64,000 bases of DNA, taken from contig NC_065548.1 in the NCBI RefSeq assembly GCF_022605725.1, positions 11,379,644 through 11,443,643 of the forward strand. The letters are read 5' to 3'. Source of the stretch: Anthonomus grandis grandis. Taxonomy: Eukaryota; Arthropoda; Insecta; Coleoptera; Curculionidae. Under the pieces are notes generated by a model. The model had not been told where the DNA came from. It ran no database searches and saw only the letters and a program-made list of their open reading frames with translations. The stretch's first letter is position 1, and the number at the start of each line of letters is the position of its first letter. Made by a program: the position numbers and the translations under genes. Below are positions 36,401 through 51,400 of the stretch, piece by piece.

Positions 36401-39400
36401 ACTATTTAAGTTAAGTTTGGGTCCTTTGATGTTTGGTCATTAGAACTATACTGGACATTAGAATTATATGGACCCTAGAATTATAGTATAAAACCTATTA
36501 ATCCAAATTTCTTGAAGCCTAATGAATACAGCCAGACTAGAGAAATACCTTAAATATCACACAATTTAAAGCCAGTCCAAACATCCTGAATTCTGTATCT
36601 TCCAAGAATAAATTATTCTAGTCAGACCAGACTTCTCCCAGATTATAACCTTAATTTAAAGCCAATTAAATACATACATTTTCACTCTTATACAGCTCTT
36701 CTGAAGAATTAAAGATAAACTAATTCTGTTCAGTACAGAAATGCCCTAAATTGCGAGTCTTTTAAAGAGTAAACTTGAATATCCCAAACTTCAAGTATTT
36801 CAATACCTAGTCTATACCGTGAGCCTAAAAAACTTTACACCGTCAGTTTTTTAAGGTAAAATTTATATTCCCTATAATAATATGCTCTAAATTGCAAGTT
36901 TTTTAATGCCAAATCTGTAAATTTTGTGTATACGCAGTGTTTATGTGCCCCCTTAATGTAGAAAGGCCTCGACAGCAGATTTGTGAAGAGTTTTTTGCCA
37001 ATTTGACCAATAAGTTTGCCATAATTTTTCACAACATTTGCTTACCCCTGGACCCTCAAGTTGGGAATGCTTCTATACTCATACGTGCATACGTCTCTAC
37101 CTATAAAAAAATCTGGAACTGGTGATACTTACACAAAACAAGCCCAATAAATAACAATTTTATCCTTTCGGACTTGCTTATTCAACTTATTGGGTGTACT
37201 ATCAGAACTATCAGAATCCTCACTGGAAGATGAGTCTTGGGCATCTGTATTCTTAGACACCGAATGAAACTTGATTCTTTCTTCACCATGGCTGCAATAA
37301 TAATTTTCTTATTAGCCTTTAATTAAAACTCTGTTAATAAATACTAACCCATCCTTATAAATATCCCACGTAAAACCAGATCCTTTATTATTATAAACAC
37401 TCCAAACTAACACTCGAGGCAATACAGGATTATCCCATGTATACAACATGCAATGGTTAGGATTTACTAAGCTCACGTGGCTCTGGTCTTTTTGTTGAAT
37501 TTTCAAATACAAGTCGGAGCAGTAGTTTCTAATTAAAACTGGAGAATCTCCCGGCTTGTATTTGTTAAATGTTATACAAAAAGGACCTGAGGTACCTCCC
37601 GTCACTTCTACTGTTATTGCTGTTCCTTTGTCCATTCTTAGTACTGTTCTTTGAGGTTTTGAGATGCCAATCGCTTGAGATATCAAGTTGCTTTCTCGGT
37701 ATTTTACGAAGATTTTCATAGTTGCTGTGTCTGGCCAGTATGTGACTGTTTGGCATGGTTCTAGGTCAATCCAGAGGTCTGTTCTTTCGTTGTCTTCCAT
37801 AAACCTAAAATATTAATTGAGGAATAGGATGGTTTACGTGGGTGTCATATGAAAGTTTTATTTTTATTTTAGGTACCATTAAGGCCATAACTACTTATTT
37901 TTTATTAATTAATTACATAACTAATTAATTTTAAAAAATTAGATTTTGCTGTGAAATACCAAAACTTTGAAGGGCGATAGCTCGGAACATATAAGACGTA
38001 CGACTTTTCCAGTAGTCCCAAACGATTCAGAAGAATACAAATATTTTAAAAAAGTTGAAGAGAACGTTTGAAAGTTACTAATTTTTTCCAGCAAAACTAT
38101 CCAAAATAAACCTTTTTTGAGACTCTATGACAAATACGCATAATTTAATAAAAACTTTTGAAAGCCTATAGTTTGGAAATTATAAAATACATGACTTTTC
38201 CAGTAGTACCAAATGATTCAAAAGGTTTCAACTATATTAGCAAAAACTTTTGAAAGTTATTCCTTTTTGACTGTAAGACAAATATGCATAATAAGCAAAG
38301 AAACTTTGAGAGCCCGTAGCCTGGAAATTATAAGACCAATGATTTTTCCAGTAGGACGAAACGATTCGGAAGGTTCCAAATACTCAAAAAACGTTAAAGA
38401 AAACATTTGAAAATTATTAGTTTTGTCATGTAAAAATTCTAAAGTTGATTATTTTTGGGCTATAAAGCAAATATGCATAATTAATTTTAAAAAAATTAAA
38501 AGTCTATAGCTTGGAAATTATAAGTCTTACGGCTTCTTTAAGTTGATTATTTTTGGGCTATAAAGCAAATATGCATAGATAATTTTAAAAAAATTAAAAG
38601 TCTATAGCTTGGAAATTATAAGTCTTACGGCTTCTTTAAGTTGATTATTTTTGGGCTATAAAGCAAATATGCATAGATAATTTTAAAAAAATTAAAAGTC
38701 TATAGCTTGGAAATTATAAGTCTTACGGCTTATTTAGTACTGCCGAACAATTTAGAAGGTTCCAAATATTCCAAAAACGTTTCAAAGTTATTAGTTTTCT
38801 TAGGAAAAAGTTCCAAAATTGACCATGTTTGGAGAAATATGCATAATTTAACAAGTTATGCATATTTCTTTGATATTTCATTAAACTTTGATCAGATGGG
38901 ACCAGTAGAAAAGCTTTTGGTCAGAGGAAACTAATTAAAAAAGGACTATTTATAAGAGATTGTTTAACAGGTGCTGCCCCGGCAACGCTGTGAGTTTAAC
39001 CACTATTTGTTTTTACGGTTTTTGGGGTATCATGCTTCTGAGAACCATGATGTGATAAGAGCTCCGCTCTACTCCATCCATTCGGCCTTATTCCTTCAAA
39101 GGTTGGCGATCCAAGTGGCAAGCAACTCGTTAACAGCTGCTCTGAAGATTTTGGATGAGCCATCTGTGTAGATCCTCGAGCAATGAGTTTTGTATTCTCA
39201 CTATTCACCTTTCCCCTGAATTGTTCCCTTGAAAACCGACCGATGTATTTTATACTAATCTCCTCTTATTCTATGTCCAATCCCTTATACATTTCGAAGG
39301 CTTTAATGCATTTTTCAAGCAAAGAATTAAGAGTACAGGAGGATGAAGGTTGGTGAAGACTTAGGTCTAGGTCACGCCTGATAAAGGTGTTTTTTTATGG

Positions 39401-42400
39401 CGATGAAAATAAGTATGCTAAAATGAATAATATGACTCCAGCACACACTTATGCATAATATATCAACCCTTTGTAAAAATTCAATAATTTTACCTAAATA
39501 AAAGATAAATTTTTAGCAAATCATGTATCATAAAAACCTGCATTGGAATATGCCAAACTGGTTTTGCCATATGTCTTTTCTAATATCCTTTATTTTATAT
39601 TGGCCTTTATATTAAGGCCAATATAATGAAATAAGCAAAAGATTATCAGAAACGGAATAAGGAATGCAATAAACCATTAACGGATTGAATCGGAGCTACA
39701 GAATCCGAGATAATAATGAAACAGTGGGAAAAACAAAAGAAAACTGGTTTTTTCCCACCGTACCATTTTTTTTTTCTAAAATGATTATTGGCAAATTTTA
39801 AAGTAAGTCCTAAACTAACAAACTTTGATACAAACCAATAATTATGTCATAAATAAACCCCAAATACCAAATTTCAATGCAATCGGACCCATAGGAAAAA
39901 CCTTTTGATAGTCACGTGACCCTCAAATTCAATATTTTAAAAATTTGATACAAATGAATAATTATTTCATAAATAAACCCCAAATACCAAATTTCAATCC
40001 AATCGGACCCATAGGAAAAACCTTTTGATAGTCACGTGACCCTCAAACTCAATATTTTAAAAATTTGATACAAATCAATAATTATTTCATAAATAAACCC
40101 CAGATGCGAAATATCAATCAAATCGGACCCATAGGAAAAACCTTTTGATGGTCACGTGACCCTCAAACTCAATATTTTAAAAATTTGATACAAACCAATA
40201 ATTATTTCATAAATAAACCCCAAATAGCAAATTTCAATCCAATCGGACCCATAGGAAAAAAGTTTTGGTAGTCACGTGACCCTAAAACTCAATATTTCAA
40301 AAATTTGTAAAAAATTAATAATTATACCCTAAACCAAACCCAAATACCAAATTTCATTCAAATCGGGCAAATACAAAAAAAGTTTCAAAAAAAAAAAAAA
40401 TTACCACATAAAATAATAATACTCATTAAATCCCTATTAGATTTTTTTTTTATCATTAGGACCCACTGTGTTGTAATTTTTGTCTAGCAAAATGCCTTGT
40501 ATAGACACTGTGTCGCATGAATATTATATTATATTACACGGAAATTGCTAAAACGTTGCCGAATTATCACGGCTAAAAGAACCCGATTTGGTAAAAGATA
40601 TGCACATATTCGGATTCTCCAGAGTCTCTGGAATAATTCCGTACCAATTTCAGGAAGTTCTGAGCTATTTTAAGCATTTTATCAATGAAATTAGGAAGCA
40701 AGTCCGAGCCAATTCATCCATGTTGACGTCATGCTGTCAAAACGTAAAAGTCGGCAATAAAATCGCGCGTAGACGTCAAAATCGACCATTTTCAGACGAT
40801 GATTTCGGGTATAAAAAAAGGTTTTTACCTTATGATTTGTACATGGAAAAATAGTATAAAGCCTTAGGAACAGTTTAGCGTCAATTCTGGACCGATTCCA
40901 ATCGGTTTTAGTAGTTAAATTTCGATTATAAAAAGGGTCTTATTTTAGGTGGAAACGGGCGAAAATCGTCGGTTTCGTTGCCACGGAGACGCGCACTTGT
41001 TGGGTGCTAGACCACATTAGTTTTTATACCCTGATCATCGGGCCCGTAGGGGTACCAATATTCAGCTGACCGATTTTTTGGGACCTATCATGGAAAATTG
41101 AATTTCCTTGGAAAATGGTGATATATGAAATAAAACGGATTTAGTGAATTATAGCCAGATAAATTCCGCGTGTTTGAGGGCAAAAATGGTCTTCGTAGGT
41201 GGCATAGCCATTGCGGTATTAGGCGTCAAAGTCAAAAAATAGTGTAGAGCAAAAACTGCTCTACGTAGATGATTGTAGAGTGTGTCGAAAAATTGGTTTT
41301 AAAAGGTTCTTTAAATGCTCCAATTGAATGAAACCTCTAAGTGCCGCCAATAAAAAGTTTTTAATATTTGAAGAAAAAAAGCGTGAAAAAGGGTATTTTC
41401 AACTGAGCGCTGCTCACCCTGTATAAATGATAGCGTTAAACTTAATACTTTGTTTTATTCGGAAAGGATGTAGGTTTAATTAATCCAAATGATTTTTTTT
41501 TTAAATTTTGCACCATAAAAATTTTACACAAAAAAAACTAAAAAAAAAAAATTTTTTTTGGGTTTTTTTGATTTTTCTCCTAAAAAAAACATTTTTTCAA
41601 AAAAAGTCCTAAATAAAAATTGTAGCTCTCGATAAGGCGCACACATCTTCTGTGAGTCACTATTGCCGGAAAGATACCGTTAAACCGTCAGAAGGGCTAG
41701 AATATCACAAATGTCTGAAACTTTGAGCGTTAAAAAAAATACTTCCCGTTTGCTGAGAATAACCAAAAACTATACAGATAAGGTCCTCATTAACTCTAAT
41801 CGATCTGTTAAATTTCATAATATTCAAGAAACCCTTGCGACCTGTATCGAATTCCCTTGACCAAAATCGATGAAAAAAATTTTTTTGAGTTTGAAGGCGT
41901 TCTAGTCCTAAACAAAAAAACAGATGAAAATTTGAAAATAATCAAATTAAAGCCTCATATTTCTAGATTATAAAAAGGTAAACGTCGTTTCTATAACTCA
42001 AATACAACCAAAGTTATAAACACTTTTGTCCGACCGGTCCGAATTTTGTGCGAAAACTCCACTGCGGGAGAGCCCCATAATAAGAGCTACGCTCTTATAA
42101 TAAAAAATGTTGAAAGTCTATAGTTTGGAAATTATAAGACATGCAACTTTTCCAGTGAAACCAAATGACTTGAAACGTTCCAAATACGTTACAAAAAACG
42201 TTTGAAAGTCATAAGTTTTCGCAGGAAAAAATTCCAAATTGACCATTTTCGGACTGTAAAAAATATTAATTAAGAATATAATTAATTAGTTAATTACTTT
42301 ATGCAACTAATAAATTTCCCTGCTCGTTTAGACCAAATTAAGTGCTTTTAATATAAGTAATAATCAATTTCAATATTAAATTGAAAAAAAAAGTGAAATA

Positions 42401-45400
42401 TGCATAATTAGCTAAGTGTTAATTAAGTGCTTTTAATTGATTATAATATCACCAACTAATTAAGTGACCTTTATTGGATACATTTATCAAATTTATTATT
42501 AGATATAATATTGTTAAGTTTTTAAGATTTAATTTTTAAGCTTAAAATAAGTTATTAATTAAGTAATCTTTATACATTTCTATTACAAAATACGTGGAAA
42601 TACCAACCTTACCAATAACTAGGAATTTCAGAGTAAGCAGCTAATTACTTTTAACTAATAGCTAATTAAACCACATAATTTTGATTGAATAAATAACCAA
42701 ATTTATTGGAATATTGTAAAGCGACAGTTTTCTAATCAAAAGGATTATGTTTGGATTATGTTTCTTTAAAACTCAATTACTATCCTTAAAGTCTGATTAT
42801 ATTTGTAGTTTATTAATTACTTATAATTGTTAATTTTTTTCCATATTTATATTTCCAGCATTCTTAATTTAAATTAAACATTCCACAATTCTTAAAATCC
42901 TAATTATTTTTTTATTTAATGGGAGAATTTCTAATTAAATAAATTATTTAGCAAAACCTGATTAAACGCCGGTAATGAATTTGAAGTCAATTAAAATATT
43001 CAACGAAAAGCACGTTAATTAAAAGATACTACGTGCTAGCATCTTAATGGGTGGACGTTTATTCGATTAATTTTTAAATCTTATTCGCATAAAATCAACT
43101 AAATGGAATAGAGTCCTTGCAGCTATAAACTTTTTAAAAAATTACATACCTTAACGATTTTCTGGTATAATTGCTAACTAAGAAACTAGGCGACAAAGTA
43201 ACTATTTTGGTCAGTCTAGGGCAAAAGTTACTAAGGCTAGAGCTCATAAAGAACATATATTTCTTATTTCGCTCGTTATCCTTGCAAATGATCAATCCAG
43301 TGGTACCGGAGCACTCTGCTGTAAAGTCACTTGACCACATCGAGTCGTGAACCTTAATATTTAGGCTTTGCTTGCTATGCCGCTTGTAAGTGAACAATAA
43401 GATGTCATTATTTGGGCATTCTTGAACATTTTGAGCATGGGATGCCTGGAAAAAGACCTTGGAATGTGATGTAATAATATAATCAAGTAATCTACCTTGA
43501 TTTTTAATGGTAGACCCGTTTTGTTGACAATCCAATAAGGGGAGTAAAAGATCAGTTTGCAAGTGCCATCCCTTTCGCACTTAACATTAATGTGGACGGT
43601 TTTGCATGCTGGATTTTGGTCGGAGAGCATTGGGATCAGTTTGTCATCTAAATGGCCAGTGACGTTTAGGGTTCCACTCCACGTAATGTTATTGTAGGTC
43701 ATTTTGATGGCGAATTTTTCATCTCGTGACAGGTCAAGGGAATAGATGCTACATTTTTCACCAGGATCGGCTTTTACCACCTGCAAACATTAATAGAGTG
43801 AAATACTGTCTTAGAAATCGTTTATAGTTTAAACTTTTTTAAACATCTCCGAAATAAGAAGTTTAAATAGATCAAATTGAGGTTTTTTTTACAAGCGTTT
43901 AACTAAGACTCCATTAAAGAAAAGTGAAAGAAGTACAGCAACATCATGTTCTCTCATCTAATTTTGCCTACCTTCTGTTCAGTTCTTATTCGTTTAGGAT
44001 AGTGTTCTCTGCGCAATGCAATCAAAAATTAAAAAATGTTTTTGTGCTTTTTTAATTTTAAAGTTTCATAATTTCATTTATCTCTCCAATGAATAAATCA
44101 ACGAACCTGTTTTAAGCTGACATTTTCCACCTCTAAGGTATAAGGCAAAAAGTTCTGCACCGTCAATGGAGGCAGCAATTTAATCAAGTAATTGGGCACC
44201 GCACGAGCAAAATTATTCCTAATTTCCAGATTTCTCTGCATTGTCACTCTTAAAGCAAATATTTCCAAATTAGATTCGTTTTTCGGCTTACAAATTAAAT
44301 TATAGGTGGCATCCATTTCTCTCGACATATCTCTCCACCATAGACCTGATTCTGATGCATAATGCCCTCTAAAAATAAGAAACTTTTAATGATAACCCAA
44401 TAAAAATATCATAAGAATTTCTTACTCGGCATATGCAGGTTGTATGAAAAGCTTACAATGGTAAGCAATAAATAGAGGTACGTTATAAGTCTCATAAGGT
44501 TCCAAAATCGCTATTCTCATAGTTGTTTCAAATGGATTAGTGACATCACCTACAGGTTCCACATTCATTTGCTGAAGTACTGATGGTTGATAAAGGATGT
44601 TCAATGCAAAACATGTTTCGTTGTGAATCTAAAAACCATTTACCAATAACCTTTGCCATATTAATAATTCGTTTTTTACTTGAAGAGGTGAAGACACCGT
44701 GATGCTCCTTCCATGTCTTCCCACTCTATGTCTCACTGCCAAACAGTAATTTGCTGTTGGGATGCTACTGTTGTTCATACTTTGGAGCTTTACCAGCTTC
44801 TCCCAGTTTCGCTTTGAGCAATTTGTCTGAACCGGAAGGGAGAACGGAACAAATATCTTTAAGTAATTCTTGTTGATCTTGTCATATAAGGACGCGGTTG
44901 TCTCCTGAAGAAACCTCAAGCTTCTTACAGTGGCAAAATCGTATCCCTGTTCATAGTCGCGGTCTAGTTCGAGAAGGTCTAGTTCTAGTTGCCTGAAAGT
45001 GTGCTGGATTAGAACAAATTGATAAATTTTAGTTAAAACCTACTGAACATCCAGAGCAGTGCTTTCGTGATAAACCAGATGCCTGGTGGGGCTATTTGGG
45101 ATGGAATCTTCAGCCTCAAATCTTTTTACATTGATCAGAACATCTTTTCCACCTTTTTCGGAGTTTTTTTCAAAAAGTTCCACTTTTGTTTGAGGTCCTA
45201 TATCGTTGGTCACCTCTATAGTTTTCCGTAAGGATTTTACGGAAAAGATTTTGCTTGAGTATTGGGCCATCAGTTCGCTAAAAAGCTGTAAGATTTAATT
45301 AATTTATGCTCCAAAAGGTTATACAGATCTTACCCTAAGAAATGCGGGTGTTATGGTCAGATTTAAGCAATCTTTAGCATTAACGAGAAAGTATACACAG

Positions 45401-48400
45401 CTGTGAAACTTGTGCTCTTCAGGATGCTGTTTCGGTCGTTCATTTACCGAAATTAGGTTCTCTTCTTCTTCGTCTTCGCTTGAATGGTCGCATTCGCTAT
45501 CTTCGTTTTCATTCCAGTCACCTGCAAACAGGATTATAACCATTTTATTAAGACCATCATCCAATCCAGTACTATTTCCTCAAAAGATCGTAAAAGTTCA
45601 TGAACTAAAACTCTTTCGAAGTTCTTTATCAAATATTGTTGCTACCATCAAGTGTATAAAATGCCTAGAAGAGCCTAATAGACCACAAGAAGATGTTGCT
45701 AACCTCTTTGCCAAGGCAGAATTTTATATTATATCAGTAATCATCTTGCCATTCCATCATTGGCTAAAACATTGGATGGAAATATATTACAGAGCAGACG
45801 ACAAATTGCCTCAAAAGAATTTGCAATTCAACTTACTCCCTATTTAAAACGAATCAGTAGGATCATCTCCAAAGCCACTAGAAATAAAAAATTTGATGAA
45901 AGAATTTGAAGAAGACTTACTGAAAGTGCTGACCATTCGTGTTTTTAAAACGTTTAAGCAATACAAGATTATTCTGGTATTCTGGCAAATAGTTCTCTTG
46001 CGAAGGAAGGTAGTTTAGAGCAAACAATTGGAGTGAAAGTTAAGAAGGAATCGGCTCGTTTTAGTCGAGAGACATTTTTCAGCAGATAGAAACCTTGATG
46101 ATTTCCGTTTACCTGAAGTGAGTGGTTATCACGAAGATCAAACATCGTGCTTTGGCACCACTGCTTAAAATGGCGTATATTTCTTAAACTTTACTTAAAT
46201 TCGTTTCCAAACAATGTTGTTTAAACATTTATAAAGAAGAATCTTTTGAACAACATGCTGTTTAACTCGAAAAATTCATTCATTTTCCCAAAGATGCTGG
46301 TCATACGTTTTTATAAAAGGCAAAAATATAAAACACAAAATCTATGTTTCTGTGATGCTGTAGATTTTGTGTTTTTGCCTTTTATAAAAACATGCTGTTT
46401 GTTTCATGACAATAGTCCAGTTAGTTTTTGAAATTTTCGGCTTTCAATTAAGTGGTCACCTTTAAGATCAAACTCCTTAGTCACTACTACTTTATTATCT
46501 AATTATTTTAATTCGTCCCTTTTTTAGTACTTTTTTATGTTATCTTGTTTTTCATCACCAATATAGTATTACCCACAAGCAACACCATGAAGAGCGTTTT
46601 TTTACGATCATTGTTTAAGGTTTTATCAGGCATTTTTTTCTTAGTTTGCTCTCGTTTCTTGATTTTCTTATTTAATGTTGCTCTTCATTTTTATTATTAT
46701 AATTTTTTTCTGTCCTCTTATTTTATTTTATTTAAAAAAAAATGATTTGTACTAATTTTCAATTATCGCTACTACTTCTACAAGACATGAAGTTCATCTT
46801 CTTCTCCAGTTCATGAAGAAAACCTGACGAAAAAATACTTGAGCTGCAGTTGAAAAGTATACAAAGATTAGGAAGTAAATGGTTGATGCCATGATGCCTG
46901 GACTATCGAATTTATAATAGTATATAGTAAATGACAGCAAATCTAATAGTTAATATGATTTACCAGTAAATAAATCAGATATGGCAGCTGCAAGTTTCTC
47001 CATGGTTCCCTCTTCATTTTCACTATCAGAGTCATCCAAAAAAGTACTCAGGCTCGTCTTTACTCGCCTGTTGGTGGTATGATTTACCAGATTTGTAGGC
47101 AGTAGGTAAATCATATCCTCGCCGGAATCCTCACTTTCTGTGGTGGTGTAGGACCTGGAGGATTTTTTCATTTTCGTATTACTGGAAGAGCGTTTCTTTG
47201 GCACTGGTAGATTTTCTTCCTTATCATTAATTGGTTGAGATTTATCCTAAAAAATGCCGTTTTTTGAAGAAGATACAGATTATTTATTACTATATTGCTT
47301 ACCACAAATATTTTAACTTGACATCCCCACGGCCTATAGTCACTCTCTTCAACCAAAACTGGATCAATTAATGGCTCCCAACTCTGCATGTTTTCATTAA
47401 AATAATTTGCTTGCAATGTAATGTCTGCTGTACAATTTAAAAGGTAGTTCCAGTCCTGAGCATGGATTTCTATAGAGGTTTTTATCAGTAAAGCTTGCAT
47501 CTTCTCCAGCTCTAATATGAGTACTGCTTCAAACTTTGGTAAGGTCAGTACTTGGTTGCACACGTGAGTCGGAAGCCTTGGGCAGTCTGGTTCAACCTGA
47601 AAATTCTTGTCGATTTTATAAACTTTGCAGCGTAAACAAATCTTACCTTATCGATATAAGCGTCCATTTTCTTTGGCATCCACAGTTCCTCATTGACCTC
47701 AGTAATATTTGTTTTTTCAACTTTGTTGACATTTCTAGCAAGTTCCATGTCAGGTATTTTAAAATGCTCTTCAATATCATTTATAATATCATCCAGTGAA
47801 TGTACCACTTCAGAGCAAACTTTTACATAAACCCCTGAGACATTTAGGACGATTTTTTCAGTGGAATCCTCGACATTCTTAGTAAGCTCGACGTCGCAAG
47901 GTTTTAAAACCACATAAGGTTGATCAGAGTATTCACTCAGGTCGTAAAAGAGATTGTGAAGCCCTGAGAGGGATATTATTAAGTTTAGGCGGTTACGATG
48001 TCTTGAAAGGTCGACCATTATCTCGCTTTTAGTTATAAAGTACCTAAAATTGACTTATATAGTAATATCTGTTGAAATATTAGATGTAGTGTAACCTTTT
48101 TTTGTTGGAAGTAGTTTCAACCAGAAACATCAGCTCAGGTTTGTTAACTCTTAAGGATATAGTTAAGCTGTTGGAGGTAAGTCTTTTTGGTTCCCTACTG
48201 GTCATTTCTGCTTCATATCCTTTATTTACTATTCCGATATCCTGAAGGTTGTTTGGTAAACATTCCAGAATGTAAAGGGCCATCTGGAAATGATTTTTTT
48301 AGCTTAATTCTTCAGGGATCACTTTTCTTACCTTCTCACAGAAAGGAATTGATAAGCATAAGCACATTCTACCGACAATAATATCGGCTGATTTGTCACC

Positions 48401-51400
48401 GCTTTTGTTTTGATGAAAGTTCACATCTATGATGGGCGGTTTGTTTACGGTAATATTGCAGATATTATTGTTTCTACCATCTTCTGCTGGAGCACCTAAA
48501 ACTCTAGAGAAAATTTAAATTTTAGTTAAGTTATTTACAGAGGTATAATGCAAATAAGTTGATTCATAAGAGAAGCGATATAAGTCATATTCTATCTTAA
48601 CCCAATACCACTAGAACATTACAAAAGACTACCATATCTTTGTGAGTAAATAAATACATTAAAGACGAACACAACAAGAAAAGTTTCTTCACATCCTAAT
48701 TATGATGGAAGGCAGAAATCTCAATTACTTAAGGAAATAATTCAATTTTTCTGCGGATTATATTAACGCAGCAGTAATCTCCAAAGCATATCCAGAAAAA
48801 TTGATGGGAGAATCATGACCTCGGATCTTATGGTTCCAAAATTTTTAAATCTTAGAGTCTTTCTCTAACCTTTGTCTATTTAAATTCGTCAAGCCTTAAC
48901 AGGGATCTTAAGCCATCAACAGATAGAGAAGGGAGTTCAATAAACTAGTTAAGGAAGGAAAAAAAAAAGAGGATAGTATGAGTAATTGTACTGAATATGC
49001 AGATAATAATTCAGCACATGCATGTATAGAAGACAAAGCTTGAAAGAGCTGATTAGAAAGGGAATATAAAGAGATCAAATATTCATTGAATTAGGTAAAT
49101 CACAGAAGAATATTATCACATCTGATCATGACAGATAATGCCTAGACAAAACATTTAACTCACGTTTTGCTGTTGATATTAGCATCTGGTCCAATTTCTT
49201 CAACTAAAATCTTATCGACAGAAAGCTTGCCATCAGAGCTTTTATCTGTATATATAATTAAAGAATTATCAATGTCATATATCTCTAATTTAAATAGTCC
49301 GTGGTTTAAGTCTCTGATTGGTGAGCTCAATAGTTCACTGGCATCGAAAAATAGCGTCACTTTTATCTGGAATTGAAACTTTTCTTAGACTAATTCTTTA
49401 ATTACTTAAAAGGTTACCTCATCAATTTTAAACTTGGCATTCAGAAATTTCTGTTTAGGCTCACAAAAGAACGCCTCCAATTCTCGAACGTTGTCATCTT
49501 GCTCAAAAATTTCTGATATAGGAGATCTGATTTGTTCTGGAAGCAGGTCAACTAGCTGAGCCTCACCAATATTTTCGTTATAGACTGATAACATTAAAGC
49601 TATATCCTTTTGTCCCAAGGTGACTTCTATCTTTTCCAATATAGAGTCGATTTCCCAATTCTTTTGAGATGTTTTGGTATTGGTGAACTTCTTAACGTCC
49701 ATGTTAATGCATAAGGGCTCCATTAAGGTTTCCTGTAATAAAAAAATTATTAACAATCGGAATTACTAGTTCATTCACATTTTAACTTGTGTTTCTATAG
49801 AAGATCTCAAACCCATGACTCCTCTAGTTATAGTAGCATCTTTGAGCTTCACCAGAATATTCTCAACCACTCGGTTATCAGATTCTTTAAAGAAATTTTC
49901 AATTCTCAAATTACCAGTATCAATCAAAATAACATTAGGCGAAGACGATTTCTGAGGAATAAGTATTATAGGACCAGAAACACCAATGGCAAGACTTATT
50001 TTCGTTTTATTCTTAAGTGTATCTGTCGCTGCCTTGACAGTTCTTCTAATTAAGTTCAAATAGGACTCCACATACTCTATTATTTCCAGGTTCATTATAA
50101 ATCTCTAAAAAAAAGTGGAATTAGGGTTGGTACTTGCTAAGGTTGCTCTAGCTAACCTGTAATTGAACCATGAGCTTATATAAAAATATGAAATGAATAC
50201 GACCAAGTTGAAACTTGAAGCTACCATCAAAAGTTTCTTCATATTGCTTGCTAAGTACTTCATGGTTTTTTATATGAGAAGCGTTTCTTACGTATTTCAC
50301 TTCAAATACTTTATCCTCGTCTGTATAGAGGACCTGGAAAATAACTGGTTTCCATAAGAAATTCATGCTGAAGTAAACAATAACTTACCTTAGAATAAAG
50401 AGTAACTTGATTTAAATGATCAACATTGATGCTGCCCAGATACCCTCTGAATACAAATCTCTCATTGGCTCTGAACAGTGAGTCAATCTCTAGTCCTGAC
50501 AATTGTATGCTGACGATATCATAGTCGGCATCACAAATTACCATATTTAAATCACTCATTCTTGCTGACTGTGAAAACTTTACCGAGCCAGGTGGTACTG
50601 GCACCTCAGAAGGCTTATGCAACGTCTTGTTGATACTTCCTATACATTCTCTTACCAAAGTTTTCAGGTAAGGAGAAGTTTGGTATTTGATTCTGAAATA
50701 TTTAGTTTTGACAAAATCCCATTGTATAAATAAGACGAAACTCACTTGTTTGACAAGTACTTCGAATATTTAATCAAAGTATGTATAGCTTCCTGGTGCA
50801 ACAGCAAGTGAAGAGTACCAAAATTGGCAACCAAAGACGTTTCGACTCCATGAAAATGACTCCAAAAGTCTCTGCAGTTTGCACTCACTTTCCTGTAAAG
50901 TACCGTAATAACATCCCCAGTGTTCGGCAATGGAGTAAACACCAAATCCAGATATTGTCCGCTAGAGGTGGTGTGGAGCTTATCTGTTAATATGATGCTG
51001 TGGATTGACATTTGGTATGCGGGACCAAAGGTCATAAAAGCGACGTCCATTGAGAACTGACCTACGCGAAGCATGAGGTACTGTCGGTCAGTGGAGTCGC
51101 TGGATTTCGAGAAAACCATTGAACACTAAAAAAAATTTAGGAAATCATTAAGATTATTTCAAGTGATGCAGTTAAGATTACTTCGTTGACCACAACTCCA
51201 AATAAAATTTGGATGTTATTGCTTGGTGAGATATTATCTTCCAAACCTGGTAAATCTATTGTTCTTGCCCAAGCTTCGTTCATGTTGTTTTTGAGGTTCT
51301 CGTTATCAATACTTTTCCTAAAATATTTCAAATAAAAATTATAACACTTAATTGCAGAACTTACGTTTTGCTAAGTTTTTCAACATCTCCATTTACAACT

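Noticed and set aside
39824..40382. CRISPR-like array
   Set aside because: The 120-bp units are continuous diverged tandem repeats without unique spacers, in animal intron DNA.
45410..45847. Plus-strand 145-codon frame
   Set aside because: Its first part is antisense to a VPS13 exon; the rest has no motif.
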